Positions 48,401 through 52,982 of a DNA stretch of 64,000 nucleotides are shown in pieces. The notes under the pieces are model-generated. The model was not told the origin of the DNA and did not search any database. It saw only the letters and a list, made by a program, of their open reading frames with translations. A program made the position numbers and the translations under genes. The DNA lies in assembly GCA_014773175.1 (NCBI GenBank), contig VXCM01000818.1:80795-144794 (forward strand). Direction: 5' to 3'. This stretch comes from Lucifuga dentata (Eukaryota > Chordata > Actinopteri > Ophidiiformes > Bythitidae). Every line of letters starts with the position of its first letter. The first letter of the stretch is position 1.

Positions 48401-50840
48401 TAGTGAGAAATCAAAAAATACCACACCTCCTGCATTTGGATGGACATGTCAGCAGACAAAACGTTGAATTTTAAGGTGAATGTATCACCTGAACATTTAA
48501 TTTTGAAAGATATTTGGAGATTTGGCAAAATAACATGAAAACTAAAATATGGTTTTGTGTTTTGGAAAAATGGTTGGCAATAACTTAATGTGTATTGCAG
48601 GCAGCATTTATTGGGCTCAAACATGCAAAAATCACCAGTATGCTCCTTTAAATCATCTACTAAATCACACATCCATTTTGAGATACTGTCATGTACATAA
48701 ATGGGAATGTGTGTCTGTCTGTGCCTAAAGATGTTGGTGTGTCTTTATTACATGAACTGTATCTTTCTTATGTAATGTTCTGATCTACTGTGTGTGTGTG
48801 TGTGTGCGTGTGTCCATCAGAGGACGAGCAGAAAGAGAAGTCGCTCTCCCATCACACCATCCAGCAGCTGATACTGGAAAAGGATCAGGCTTTGGCAGAC
48901 CTCAACTCAGTGGAAAAGTCTCTGGCTGACCTCTTCCGACGTTATGAGAAGATGAAAGATGTGTTGGAAGGCTTCCGCAAGGTGACACACACACACACAC
49001 ACACACACGCACGCTGAAGCAAATGATTCACATCTAATGAAAGCTTTCAGCATGACTGGCCTTCAACTTCATTTACAATTTAGCCTCGTCAGCCTAACGG
49101 TTAGTCGTGACAATACTTCTCACTCAGAATGAAGAGGTTCTGAAGAAGTGCGCTCAGGAGTATCTGTCCAGAGTCCGTAAGGAGGAACAGCGTTATCAAG
49201 CCCTGAAGATCCACGCAGAGGAGAAACTAGACAAGTGAGTCTACGCTTACGCCCATTGTCTCACATTCATGCAATCCAATACCAAAAAGCCACAATACTG
49301 ACTGCTCAAACACATTTGGTGAAACGTGTTTGGACAAAAGCCAGTGTAATTAAATTCTATACATACACCACTGCTCAAAAGTTTGGAATCAGTAGTGATT
49401 TTCACATAGAATCAATGTTTCCAGTAATGTAAAAGTAGTTTTGTTTCATGTGTACGTATGTATAAAATAATTCTGTTAGCATTATGCACCTATGTAAGTT
49501 TAAAATAATTTGCAAGAAGCTGTAAACAATTAAGACGTTTTACAATTGTCCAGAATCATGACATGAGTTATAGATGATCCCAAATTTATGTAGAGAAGCT
49601 GTATGTGGTTCCAGAGATTATTAGGAAATTCTAGATTATTCTCTGCTGCTCTAGAAACTGAATGCCTAAAATTTGCAAAGCAGAGATTAAATATCATGGT
49701 GGATACTTGGATGATAATTCACTAAAATAGTATTATAATTTAAAAACTCCCCCTCCCCCAAATATTTGAAATACTAAATAAAACATGTTAAAGGACCATA
49801 CTGGCCATTTTGCATGTTTGAGCCTAATATATTCAATTTTCTTACACATAAGGTACTGACAATCATTTCCCAAAGCATACTACTGGAACGGTGAATTAAA
49901 AATGTTTTTCCTACCTTCCAGACCTCAACTGGTTTCAGTTCATTCTGGTACGCTATTAAAATCAACTTGCTGATACTTGAAACGTTCTTGGGATAGGTAA
50001 TCCATCATCATGAACAAGATGTGTGTTCAGGTTTTTTCGAAGTTTTGTAATTTTAGCATTTAAGCGCAATAAAAAGTGCGTAGTGAATGTATGTCTCCAC
50101 CAGGGAATATAATCCCAAAAGAAGACCTGCGTTTATGGAAAAATTTTAACGACTTCATAAGGCTGTGTAACTATTAGCAGGCAAAACATCGATTTTTAAG
50201 GTGTATTGCTTGAATATTTGTTTTTGAAAGATTAAGAGATTTTGCAAAATATCAGGAAAATGAAATATGGTTTTAACCTTTGGGAAATGATTGTCAGTAA
50301 CCTTACATGTATGAAAATTGAATATACTAGGCTCAAACATGCAAAATGGGTGGTATGGTCCTTAAAAATACATTTTGCTATTTATTTCCTGTCATTTAAA
50401 AAAACACTGTTATTGAATAACATAGCAAGAACTATTTAAATGACAAGTGATTTTAAACTGTTGAGCGGTAGCGTATATTACTATATAGTTGAACTACTTC
50501 TAAAGATTAATCCTGCATCAGCACTGACAATTGAGCTTTCTCTTTGTTTACAAGGGCCAATTCGGACATAGCACAGGTGCGGATAAAGGCCAAGCAGGAG
50601 CAGGCTGCCTACCAGGCCAGCCTGAGGAAGGAGCAGATGAAGGTGGACTCTCTGGAGCGCACCCTGGAACAAAAGGTTTGTTAGCTTAATCACTTCATCA
50701 CAGACATAAAGCCTGAAGAGTCCAGAAAAAGTATATTAGTATTTTTGATCAAACCTTTGCTCATTATTCTGCAGAACAAAGAGATCGAGGAGTTGACAAA
50801 GATCTGTGACGAGCTCATCGCCAAGATGGGAAAAAGTTAG
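1720..50840 (+). CDS. tacc2: tacc2, transforming acidic coiled-coil protein 2 (21 exons found, 5' end missing)
   Basis: TACC proteins are centrosome and spindle adaptors whose C-terminal coiled coil binds ch-TOG/XMAP215-family microtubule polymerases and Aurora A. Listed exons join in phase at every boundary and total 10,404 bases including the stop (3467 codons; 22 of them are a probable assembly duplicate at 1849). TACC2 rather than TACC1 or TACC3 is supported by a giant single exon, by '[16 protein letters not shown]' and '[12 protein letters not shown]', which match the TACC2-specific middle, and by the C-terminal '[13 protein letters not shown]'. Order: disordered acidic N-terminal part, SDP-type repeats, TACC domain. 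Mammalian TACC2 long forms are of similar organisation and somewhat shorter. Alternative first exons at 24788 and 31334 predict short isoforms. All exon borders are read from sequence; transcripts were not available. Confidence 0.95.
2058..2101. repeat. (CA)n microsatellite
   Basis: About 22 uninterrupted CA dinucleotides lie just downstream of the donor at 2031. The antisense (GT) reading creates a spurious poly-Cys/Val open frame. Confidence 0.95.
2270..2860 (-). mobile_element. 3' fragment of a non-LTR retrotransposon (LINE)
   Basis: Read on the minus strand, the segment encodes a degenerate version of the C-terminal tail common to many fish LINE ORF2 proteins: '[15 protein letters not shown]' followed by '[12 protein letters not shown]' and '[15 protein letters not shown]', which resembles the usual sequence of a Trp-rich 'W-R-D-Y' and 'E-E-L-E-x-V' tail. 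The plus-strand words 'ctcctcccagttgga' and 'aggcgaccaggaggcatcc' are characteristic of this very widespread repeat. It is 5' truncated and full of substitutions. I cannot assign the clade with certainty. Confidence 0.7.
3638..4131. mobile_element. hAT-type MITE with 8-bp target site duplication
   Basis: The element starts CAGGGGCGGCGCTAGGG and ends CCCTAGATCTGCCCCTG, imperfect terminal inverted repeats. It is flanked by the exact 8-bp direct repeat CTGTAAAG at 3630-3637 and 4132-4139. An 8-bp duplication and the CAGGGG end are typical of hAT elements. It is 494 bp long, with no transposase coding. It contains two strong internal hairpins, at 3770-3810 and 4010-4060. Confidence 0.88.
4140..7051. 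other. tacc2 intron sequence before the giant exon
   Basis: No coding exon is visible. The segment contains AT-rich unique-looking sequence, an A-tract at about 6429-6451, and two adjacent short hairpins at 6528-6554 and 6557-6578. A pyrimidine-rich acceptor (tctgtccccctgccctcatc then tcag) ends at 7051. The open frame that runs leftward from the exon to 6870 is intronic read-through. Confidence 0.8.
7052..13309 (+). CDS. tacc2: tacc2 giant exon (6258 bp, about 2086 codons)
   Basis: One uninterrupted frame runs from the acceptor at 7050-7051 to the donor 'AAG|gtaaac' at 13309/13310. It begins with the third base of a codon and ends after two, so it is symmetric and can be skipped without a frameshift. 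The protein is acidic, rich in Glu, Ser, Thr and Lys, and predicted disordered, like the large exon of mammalian TACC2. A basic run, '[14 protein letters not shown]', lies near 8010-8060. Several hydrophobic islands stand out from the disordered background: '[18 protein letters not shown]' (about 7135-7190), '[16 protein letters not shown]' (about 9910-9957), '[20 protein letters not shown]' (about 10838-10897), '[17 protein letters not shown]' (about 13064-13116) and '[14 protein letters not shown]' (about 13218-13260). They may be short linear binding motifs. The function of this part is not established. Confidence 0.95.
13310..14128. other. tacc2 intron
   Basis: There is no coding signal. 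A poly-T tract ends in a gap N at 13796, an (AC)-rich patch lies at about 14011-14052, and a C-run precedes a second N at 14111, just 17 bases before the acceptor. The polypyrimidine tract of the next exon is therefore partly uncertain in the assembly. Confidence 0.8.
14129..14668 (+). CDS. tacc2: tacc2 exon with degenerate Glu/Lys/Pro repeats
   Basis: The acceptor is 'tttcccag' and the donor is GTGAGT at 14669. The exon is 540 bp and symmetric (phase 2 at both ends). AG from the previous exon plus A gives Arg, then '[18 protein letters not shown]'. The rest consists of repeated units of about 15-20 residues related to 'ELQEAxKKxxEL', for example '[20 protein letters not shown]', '[18 protein letters not shown]' and '[13 protein letters not shown]'. 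This resembles a low-complexity expansion. I recall no counterpart at this position in mammalian TACC2, so it may be lineage specific. Confidence 0.85.
15044..15071. repeat. (GT)n microsatellite
   Basis: About 13 GT units form the left edge of the SINE-like copy. A second interrupted GT tract lies inside that copy at 15152-15190. Confidence 0.9.
15072..15275 (+). mobile_element. 3' part of a fish SINE-like repeat
   Basis: The order of words matches a very common fish repeat: 'ttccttccacagtccaaa', 'tacatggagattatgtgaac', a GT-rich middle, 'agccctgcaacagaccg', 'acctgtcatcc', and the tail 'gaatggatggatgga'. It is truncated at its 5' side. The 5' part of what looks like the same family is present at 26738-26930. 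Confidence 0.6.
18963..19205 (+). CDS. tacc2: tacc2 proline-rich exon
   Basis: The acceptor is 'ctccttcgcag' and the donor is 'AAG|gtatga' at 19206. The exon is 243 bp and symmetric in phase 2. It encodes '[20 protein letters not shown]' and then a Pro-rich stretch containing '[20 protein letters not shown]' and '[17 protein letters not shown]'. Pro-rich tracts of this kind can bind SH3 or WW domains, but nothing here proves it. Phase agrees with the exon before (GG|G, Gly) and the exon at 32230 (AG|G, Arg). Confidence 0.85.
19206..24249. other. tacc2 intron, first part of a 13-kb interval
   Basis: No exon is supportable. The segment holds mainly AT-rich unique-looking sequence, a poly-T tract with a gap N at 21563, and a short CA tract at about 23981-24001. 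Open frames of 60-95 codons here look random. Confidence 0.7.
24250..24787 (+). promoter_or_regulatory. tacc2: Candidate internal promoter and 5' untranslated leader of a short tacc2 transcript
   Basis: This stretch is purine-rich and more GC-rich than the surrounding intron and leads into an ATG with a good donor 58 bases later. A gap N lies at 24771 within a G-run. No transcription start motif can be pinned to a base. The role is inferred from the coding exon that follows, not from a recognised promoter element. Confidence 0.4.
24788..24846 (+). CDS. tacc2: Candidate alternative first coding exon of tacc2 (MGANES...)
   Basis: An ATG in context 'gaggATGg' opens '[19 protein letters not shown]', ending after 'AT' at a consensus donor, GTAAGT (24847). 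The two trailing bases plus the G at 32230 make an ATG (Met) codon, so it joins in frame to the conserved '[13 protein letters not shown]' exon. The start resembles the mammalian TACC2 N-terminus 'MGNENSTSDNQ', and Gly at position 2 would be compatible with N-myristoylation. Without transcript data this remains a candidate. Confidence 0.55.
25205..25240. repeat. Perfect hairpin, 15-bp stem, 6-nt loop
   Basis: ATGTATGGATCAAAC (25205-25219) is followed by ATAACA and by its exact reverse complement (25226-25240). No flanking transposon ends are apparent. Confidence 0.9.
25241..25809. other. tacc2 intron between hairpin and repeat cluster
   Basis: There are no coding exons and no recognised elements apart from a small 'aaataaat' run at about 25742-25778. 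Confidence 0.7.
25810..26690 (+). repeat. Second copy of the 786-1190 repeat, split by a nested transposon
   Basis: The left part (to about 25929) and right part (from about 26503) align in order with the uninterrupted copy at 786-1190. The transposon at 25930-26502 sits where the first copy reads 'aagaacctgtgaaatttta'. This gives a relative age: the outer repeat is older than the inner MITE. Confidence 0.7.
25930..26502. mobile_element. MITE family A, copy 1 (nested)
   Basis: The terminal inverted repeats are imperfect: the left end reads 'aaaggacaatacc' then 'ttttgcatgtttaagccc', and the right end reads 'gaggttaaacatgc' then 'ggtgttgtcct'. The same ends and interior words recur at 48094-48652 and 49788-50365. 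The element is about 573 bp and non-coding. The superfamily is uncertain; ends near TTAA suggest, but do not prove, a piggyBac-like element. Confidence 0.75.
26738..26960 (+). mobile_element. 5' part of a fish SINE-like repeat
   Basis: 'gcgcggtaacacgtgggttagcactgg' (split here for length: 'gcgcggtaacacgtggg' then 'ttagcactgg'), 'ggtttgaagctccgtgctgc', 'ctgtgtggattttccatg', 'ttctccccc' and 'ggtactccagtttcccc' follow the order of the widespread fish tRNA-like repeat, with A- and B-box-like segments near its left end. It is diverged from the usual consensus and truncated. Confidence 0.6.
29407..29474. repeat. Two adjacent near-perfect hairpins
   Basis: Hairpin 1 is GATTGGCTGGATG (29407-29419), loop TGTG, then its exact complement (29424-29436). 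Hairpin 2 is TGTTCCTCTTGGGTG (29438-29452), a 7-T loop, then CATCCAAGAGGAACA (29460-29474) with one G-T wobble. They are separated by one base. Confidence 0.9.
30876..31002. repeat. 63-bp direct duplication across a gap N (probable assembly artefact)
   Basis: The sequence 30876-30938 is repeated without change at 30940-31002, separated only by the N at 30939. Overlapping contig ends that were not merged would give exactly this. Confidence 0.85.
31334..31524 (+). CDS. tacc2: Candidate alternative first coding exon of tacc2 (TACC1-like N-terminus)
   Basis: The ATG lies in a strong context (cagccATGg). The exon encodes '[19 protein letters not shown]' and continues for 63 codons to 'KATGKPVRQ', ending with AG before a GTGAGA donor at 31525. 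The first 19 residues closely match the TACC1 N-terminus 'MAFSPWQILSPVQWAKWTW'. The AG plus G at 32230 gives Arg, so it splices in frame to '[13 protein letters not shown]', just as the TACC1 first exon precedes 'SSDSEGNFETPE'. This makes a short isoform very likely. Regulation would come from sequence upstream of 31334, which is GA-rich and lacks an obvious TATA box. Confidence 0.85.
31525..32229. other. tacc2 intron with (GT)n microsatellite
   Basis: The main feature is a GT tract at about 31829-31860, flanked by 'atatatat' and 'gcgcgc'. The rest is unique-looking. The acceptor 'cttttactatag' ends at 32229. Confidence 0.85.
32230..32336 (+). CDS. tacc2: tacc2 exon, conserved [13 protein letters not shown] segment
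   Basis: The acceptor is 'ctatag' and the donor is GTACAG at 32337. The exon starts with the third base of a codon and ends after one base. It encodes '[19 protein letters not shown]' followed by '[16 protein letters not shown]'. Human TACC2 has '[19 protein letters not shown]' at the same place, so identity is firm. This is the common entry point for the long form and both candidate short forms, because all their donors end in phase 2. Confidence 0.95.
32337..32804. other. tacc2 intron
   Basis: The 468-bp intron holds no recognised element. The acceptor is 'ccatcttttgcag'. Confidence 0.9.
32805..34227 (+). CDS. tacc2: tacc2 exon with three SDP-type repeats and basic region
   Basis: Begins with TA completing Val, then '[11 protein letters not shown]', and reaches '[20 protein letters not shown]', which matches human 'FSAVFDEDKPIASSGTYNL'. 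'[16 protein letters not shown]' matches human 'KSTLSRSLSLQASDFD'. '[14 protein letters not shown]' and '[19 protein letters not shown]' (likely nuclear localisation signal) also match. Three repeats of type Y-x-(F/W)-(D/E)-P...D-P-F...NSP are visible: '[20 protein letters not shown]' (about 33466-33525), '[20 protein letters not shown]' (about 33921-33980) and '[20 protein letters not shown]' (about 34016-34075). Ends '[11 protein letters not shown]' plus TC at the donor GTAAGT (34228). In TACC proteins this region holds kinase sites and partner-binding sites. Confidence 0.95.
34228..35670. other. tacc2 intron
   Basis: The 1.4-kb intron is AT-rich without recognised elements. It includes a stretch at about 34400-34560 rich in 'cct', 'cag' and 'gtc' words that has no open frame supported by splice sites. 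Confidence 0.8.
35671..35719 (+). CDS. tacc2: tacc2 small exon ([16 protein letters not shown])
   Basis: The acceptor is 'ctcctttcag'. T completes Ser from TC|T, then 16 codons '[16 protein letters not shown]' end in phase 0 at GTGAGT. Human TACC2 has 'DTFRVKKSPKRSPLSD' here. The segment is basic with SP sites, so proline-directed phosphorylation is plausible. Confidence 0.95.
35835..36042 (+). CDS. tacc2: tacc2 exon, HATDEEKLA region
   Basis: The acceptor is 'tgtgttgcag' and the donor is GTGAAA at 36043. The exon has 69 codons plus one base. It encodes '[20 protein letters not shown]' and '[18 protein letters not shown]'. Human TACC2 has '[15 protein letters not shown]' and 'DYPQPSDLSTFVNETKFSSP', which distinguishes TACC2 from TACC1 and TACC3. 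Confidence 0.95.
36372..36421 (+). CDS. tacc2: tacc2 small exon ([16 protein letters not shown])
   Basis: TG completes Val with the preceding G. Then '[16 protein letters not shown]' ends at CCT|GTGAGT. Human TACC2 has '[15 protein letters not shown]'. Confidence 0.95.
36555..36664 (+). CDS. tacc2: tacc2 exon ([16 protein letters not shown])
   Basis: The acceptor is 'gtcttttag' and the donor is GTACAA at 36665. The exon is 36 codons plus two bases. It encodes '[19 protein letters not shown]' and 'GSEPSSPCT'. This parallels human 'APKKQALYLMFDTSQESP' and 'SESPTPCSG'. Confidence 0.93.
36959..37094 (+). CDS. tacc2: tacc2 exon ([14 protein letters not shown])
   Basis: One base completes Gly, then 45 codons from '[20 protein letters not shown]' to 'SEAVSRDEK', ending in phase 0 at GTGAGT. 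Human TACC2 has 'SSFEETEALVNTAAK'. A gap N at 36938 lies only 21 bases upstream, in the C-rich polypyrimidine tract. Confidence 0.92.
37548..37694 (+). CDS. tacc2: tacc2 exon ([20 protein letters not shown])
   Basis: The acceptor is 'gtgcccctgtag' after a (CCT)n tract, and the donor is GTGTGT at 37695. The exon has 49 codons in phase 0. It encodes '[20 protein letters not shown]', '[18 protein letters not shown]' and '[11 protein letters not shown]'. Human TACC2 reads '[20 protein letters not shown]'. The short-tandem tract just upstream could allow alternative acceptors. Confidence 0.93.
38098..38190 (+). CDS. tacc2: tacc2 exon ([20 protein letters not shown])
   Basis: The acceptor is 'gcgggccag' and the donor is GTACTG at 38191. 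The exon has 31 codons in phase 0. It parallels human 'EELEFAIMRIEALKLARQIA' and begins the amphipathic helix ahead of the TACC domain. Confidence 0.93.
39453..39874. mobile_element. Small DNA transposon remnant with imperfect inverted ends
   Basis: The left end reads 'catgctgtgttcgctgtg' then 'ggaattgagaagtc'. The reverse complement of the right end reads 'aatgctgcgtttgttatgaa' then 'agaatttccgacttc'. The similarity over about 35 bases indicates terminal inverted repeats. I could not find a convincing target duplication. The right 20-odd bases are also the start of every unit in the adjoining array. Confidence 0.6.
39850..43871 (+). repeat. Tandem array: six copies of a 664-677 bp unit
   Basis: Copies begin at 39851, 40528, 41196, 41873, 42541 and 43208 and measure 677, 668, 677, 668, 667 and 664 bp. 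They are almost identical. Diagnostic variants: a 9-bp difference (AAT plus a 6-bp block) present in copies 1 and 3 only; 'tatagCtac' in copies 1-2 versus T in 3-6; one base lost ('tactaactg') in 5-6; and ATC lost in copy 6. No long open frame. Each unit carries a 12-bp perfect palindrome, ATATCATGATAT (40253-40264 in copy 1), and two competing inverted repeats near its end (40401-40412 with 40466-40476; 40441-40454 with 40461-40479). I do not recognise the unit. Confidence 0.97.
43872..44758. other. tacc2 intron right of the array
   Basis: Unique-looking sequence with no recognised element. It leads into a pyrimidine-rich acceptor. Confidence 0.8.
44759..44902 (+). CDS. tacc2: tacc2 exon preceding the TACC domain
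   Basis: It has 48 codons in phase 0, from '[20 protein letters not shown]' to '[13 protein letters not shown]', with donor GTGCTC at 44903. Human TACC2 has 'DVSISKTALYSRIG' and 'PDLDSALQIARAE' in the same place. Confidence 0.92.
45014..45090 (+). CDS. tacc2: tacc2 exon, start of the TACC coiled coil
   Basis: The acceptor is 'cccactcag' and the donor is GTAAGA at 45091. It encodes '[20 protein letters not shown]' and 'EVVEMR', ending with two bases of Arg. Human TACC2 has 'IITKEREVSEWKDKYEESRR'. It has heptad-like hydrophobic spacing, as expected for a coiled coil. Confidence 0.95.
45370..45432. repeat. (TA)n(CA)n compound microsatellite
   Basis: About 15 TA units are followed by about 17 CA units. 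It abuts the left end of a transposon that begins CAGTGGAGTCC. Confidence 0.95.
45431..46023. mobile_element. Tc1/mariner-like MITE pair in palindromic arrangement
   Basis: Outer ends: 'tggagtccaaaagtctgaga' with 'gaaaatc' and 'gatgttttccatg' on the left; the reverse complement of the right end gives 'tggggtccaaaagtttgaga' with the same following words, so about 50-bp inverted repeats. The centre (45743-45774 with 45779-45810) is a 32-bp palindrome of the same terminal motif, 'tctgacttttggacc', with one mismatch and a 4-base loop. Two elements therefore seem to meet end to end. A 22-bp perfect palindrome lies at 45713-45734. The 'gtccaaaagtctgagacc' end is typical of fish Tc1-like MITEs. Confidence 0.75.
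46024..46904. other. tacc2 intron, right part
   Basis: No recognised element. The acceptor 'ttttcttttctacag' ends at 46904. Confidence 0.85.
46905..46948 (+). CDS. tacc2: tacc2 exon ([14 protein letters not shown])
   Basis: G completes Arg, then '[14 protein letters not shown]' ends after one base at GTGAGT. This sequence is almost invariant in TACC1 and TACC2 ('[18 protein letters not shown]'). Confidence 0.97.
47488..47496 (+). CDS. tacc2: Candidate 9-nt microexon of tacc2 (adds Gly-Met-Pro)
   Basis: GCATGCCAG is flanked by 'aaccag' and a strong 'gtgagt' donor and preceded by a long pyrimidine tract (about 47431-47476). It is in the right phase on both sides: G|GC ATG CCA G|AG would turn 'QMI-EDEQ' into 'QMI-GMP-EDEQ'. 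Skipping it gives the usual TACC sequence. It is inferred from splice signals and phase only. Confidence 0.55.
47497..48820. other. tacc2 intron with MITE family A copy 2
   Basis: Apart from the MITE at 48094-48652 and a (GT)n tract directly before the acceptor at 48791-48812, nothing is recognised. The acceptor is 'tgtccatcag'. Confidence 0.85.
48094..48652. mobile_element. MITE family A, copy 2
   Basis: The left end reads 'ttaaaggagtgtgatttt' then 'gcatgtttgagcc'. The right end reads 'gggctcaaacatgc' then 'agtatgctcctttaa'. The interior words 'ttttccaaaacacgctgc', 'gatatttggagatttggc' and 'atatggtttt' are shared with copies 1 and 3. Confidence 0.85.
48821..48981 (+). CDS. tacc2: tacc2 exon, TACC domain core
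   Basis: Begins AG, completing Glu, then '[20 protein letters not shown]', '[20 protein letters not shown]' and '[13 protein letters not shown]'. Human TACC2 has '[20 protein letters not shown]' unchanged. It ends in phase 0 at GTGACA, immediately followed by a (CA)n tract. This is the most conserved part of the coiled coil. Confidence 0.98.
49128..49234 (+). CDS. tacc2: tacc2 exon ([20 protein letters not shown])
   Basis: The acceptor is 'cactcag' and the donor is GTGAGT at 49235. It encodes '[20 protein letters not shown]', then '[15 protein letters not shown]' and two bases of Lys. It nearly matches human TACC1 and TACC2. Confidence 0.98.
49359..50478. mobile_element. Tc1-like MITE interrupted by another MITE
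   Basis: The left end 'tacatacaccactgctcaaa' then 'agtttggaatcag' and the reverse complement of the right end 'tatacgctaccgctcaac' then 'agtttaaaatca' are imperfect inverted repeats. TA dinucleotides border both ends. Its interior is split by the family A MITE at 49788-50365. Confidence 0.65.
49788..50365. mobile_element. MITE family A, copy 3 (nested)
   Basis: The left end reads 'ttaaaggaccatactggcca' then 'ttttgcatgtttgagcc'. The right end reads 'ggctcaaacatgcaaaatgg' then 'ggtatggtccttaa'. It is about 578 bp and non-coding. It has the clearest inverted repeats of the three copies. Confidence 0.85.
50555..50675 (+). CDS. tacc2: tacc2 exon, distal TACC coiled coil
   Basis: G completes Lys, then '[20 protein letters not shown]', '[20 protein letters not shown]', in phase 0 at GTTTGT. 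Human TACC2 has '[20 protein letters not shown]'. Confidence 0.98.
50775..50840 (+). CDS. tacc2: tacc2 last coding exon with stop
   Basis: The acceptor is 'ttctgcag'. It has 21 codons from 'NKEIEELT' to '[13 protein letters not shown]' and TAG at 50838-50840. The residues are identical to the human TACC2 C-terminus. Confidence 0.98.
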   Translation, partial: NKEIEELTKICDELIAKMGKS

Positions 50841-51706
50841 CGGCTGCACAACGTCCAGGCTAAATCCCTCAGAAAAGGAGGGGAGGGGGCACAGGTTTGG
50901 AAAACTACTTGAAAAAATGCAGAGTATCAGAAATATTTTAACACTCTTCCAAGGACTGATGGACATTTAAGGCCAAAGTGGTCAGAGAGTTATATTTCCT
51001 ACTAAATTTGTCTATACAGGATCCACAGGACGGATTTCCCTTAAACACTCTGTACATTTTGATGTGTCAGTGTATTGTACTGTATCAGGGGTCTGGTGTA
51101 AAGTTTTAGAAAATGTACTTACCATAGATGTGTGTGTGCTTGTGCGAGTATGATAGTGAGAGAAATTGAGAGCAGTGCTTGTGGGTTTATCTATAACGAT
51201 GTTGCCATGACAGCCACCGATGGAGAAGACTGTTTACCCACTCCTGTTGTTGTCTTCTTCATGAAGAAGAAAGATAGTCTTTGAAAAAGAGTAACAGATA
51301 CCTAGATTAACTCATAAAATGTTCAACTAAGAGAATAAAAACACAATACCTTACTGCATGTGAGAGATACACTTTAATGTTTGTATATAGGAAAGTCCAA
51401 GACTCACCTGAATTTTTGATAGTTATTCTGCCATTTTTGACCTGCTTCCCTCATCTAACCTTGTAGATACTTGTCATAGCTTTCTTGATGAAATTGTGGG
51501 ACTTTATTTTTTTGATTTTATTTTGATATAAAGCAAACTAATTGTGACTGTATTCAGTTGTGACCAGAAGTAATTTAATTTTGGATGGATATGTAATAGT
51601 CCTGCTCTGGTTGTTGTGTCACACTGAGGAACAACTCAGACTCTCTGCACAGCTACTATATAGCATCTGCTTACAAAGTGCAATAAAAAAGATGGCAATA
51701 CAATAT
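50841..51706 (+). other. tacc2: tacc2 3' untranslated region
   Basis: It extends from the stop to about 20 bases past the AATAAA at 51682. Another AATAAA at 51334-51339 could give a shorter transcript. No open frame is present. Confidence 0.7.
51682..51687 (+). terminator. tacc2: Polyadenylation signal AATAAA (tacc2)
   Basis: A canonical hexamer, about 840 bases after the stop, in 'gtgcaataaaaaag'. It is the most 3' hexamer before sequence stops looking like untranslated region. An alternative is at 51334. Confidence 0.65.
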
Positions 51707-52982
51707 TCTGGCTTTTTCATGAGAGAATGATGCAATCAGATCCCATCTCTGCTGTTTAACTCCAGGACATGGTTCAAGCCTATATGGCATTAGTACTTTA
51801 GTTTCCTTTTTTTAAGATTATTAATCCTTTTAAAGATTTTTTTTTTCATATTTTTGAACTTTGATACTTTGAAATTTTAAGACTAATGCAAAATGCTAAA
51901 TATCTCAGTAAATGAACATTTTTTGTTAACTGCAGTACAACTCCAGCCTCCTCGTGACCTTTACAAAGACACAGTGCACTGACACACAACTGAGTCAATG
52001 TAAAGTTAACAAATTTACAGTTTTATTACAGTATTTTCAGTAGCATCTACAGCATTCTAATAAAAAAAATTCCCATTTATAAAATAATCTCTTTACAAAT
52101 AATATATAAAAAGGTGTAAAAAGGTGTAAAGGGTAAAGTTTCACAAACTAGTTTGTTCCCTCTGAATGATTGACTTCAGCAGTCATCTGTAAAAGTTTGG
52201 TATTGAAGCAGTTTGACTCAAATTGATTGTCATTAATGCCATAACTCATGGTGTTATGTTCATCTAAAATATCACAGTAGAGCGATANAATTGATTGTCA
52301 TTAATGCCATAACTCATGGTGTTATGTTCATCTAAAATATCACAGTAGAGCGATACACTGCAGTGTTAACATTGCACAACCAGCTAAAACATGGACATAA
52401 ATATTTTATAATAATGGAAAGAAAATCAAATTTGGCATTTACAGCCATCGTGAGATAAAGTAAAAATAATTGCAAAAATTTCACATTGCCTACATTTATG
52501 GTTTGCTTTTTCATATACCATGTACTGTATGTATATACGGTAAAATACATAAAATTGATAAAGTGCAAAATCAGCAACTCAGTCTGTGTAATTTAATTGG
52601 AAGAGTAGTGTTGAAAGATGCAGAGAGATGAGCCTGAGGATCTTCATCAAGTGTTTGGACATGAAGTGTTGCTTCTGCATGGATCCATCACGACCTCCAC
52701 CAAGAGACAGATTTAGAGACAATAAACTCCAAACATCTACTTTAACACCCAAAATATCCATGAAATAAGATAAAGGACATGAATTGAGACACTGTAAATA
52801 TTGCATTTGAAGTATAACGCATCCTCATTTAAAATGTATTTAAATTGCATAAAACAGAAAACACAAACGCTATAACACAAATTTCAGATGTAATGAATAT
52901 AGAAAAAGCTCTAATGCAAATTAGAATTCACCATAAATAAAAACTAAAAACAAGGAAAATTTGATTGATTTAATTTAGTTGA
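51707..52982. other. Intergenic sequence downstream of tacc2
   Basis: AT-rich, no gene. It includes a 67-bp direct duplication around a gap N at 52288 (52221-52287 repeated at 52289-52355), probably an assembly artefact. Confidence 0.75.

Larger units (their letters stand above)
49235..50554. other. tacc2 intron occupied by nested transposons
   Basis: Most of the intron is a Tc1-like MITE (about 49359-50478) with MITE family A copy 3 inserted in it. The acceptor 'tctttgtttacaag' ends at 50554. Confidence 0.8.
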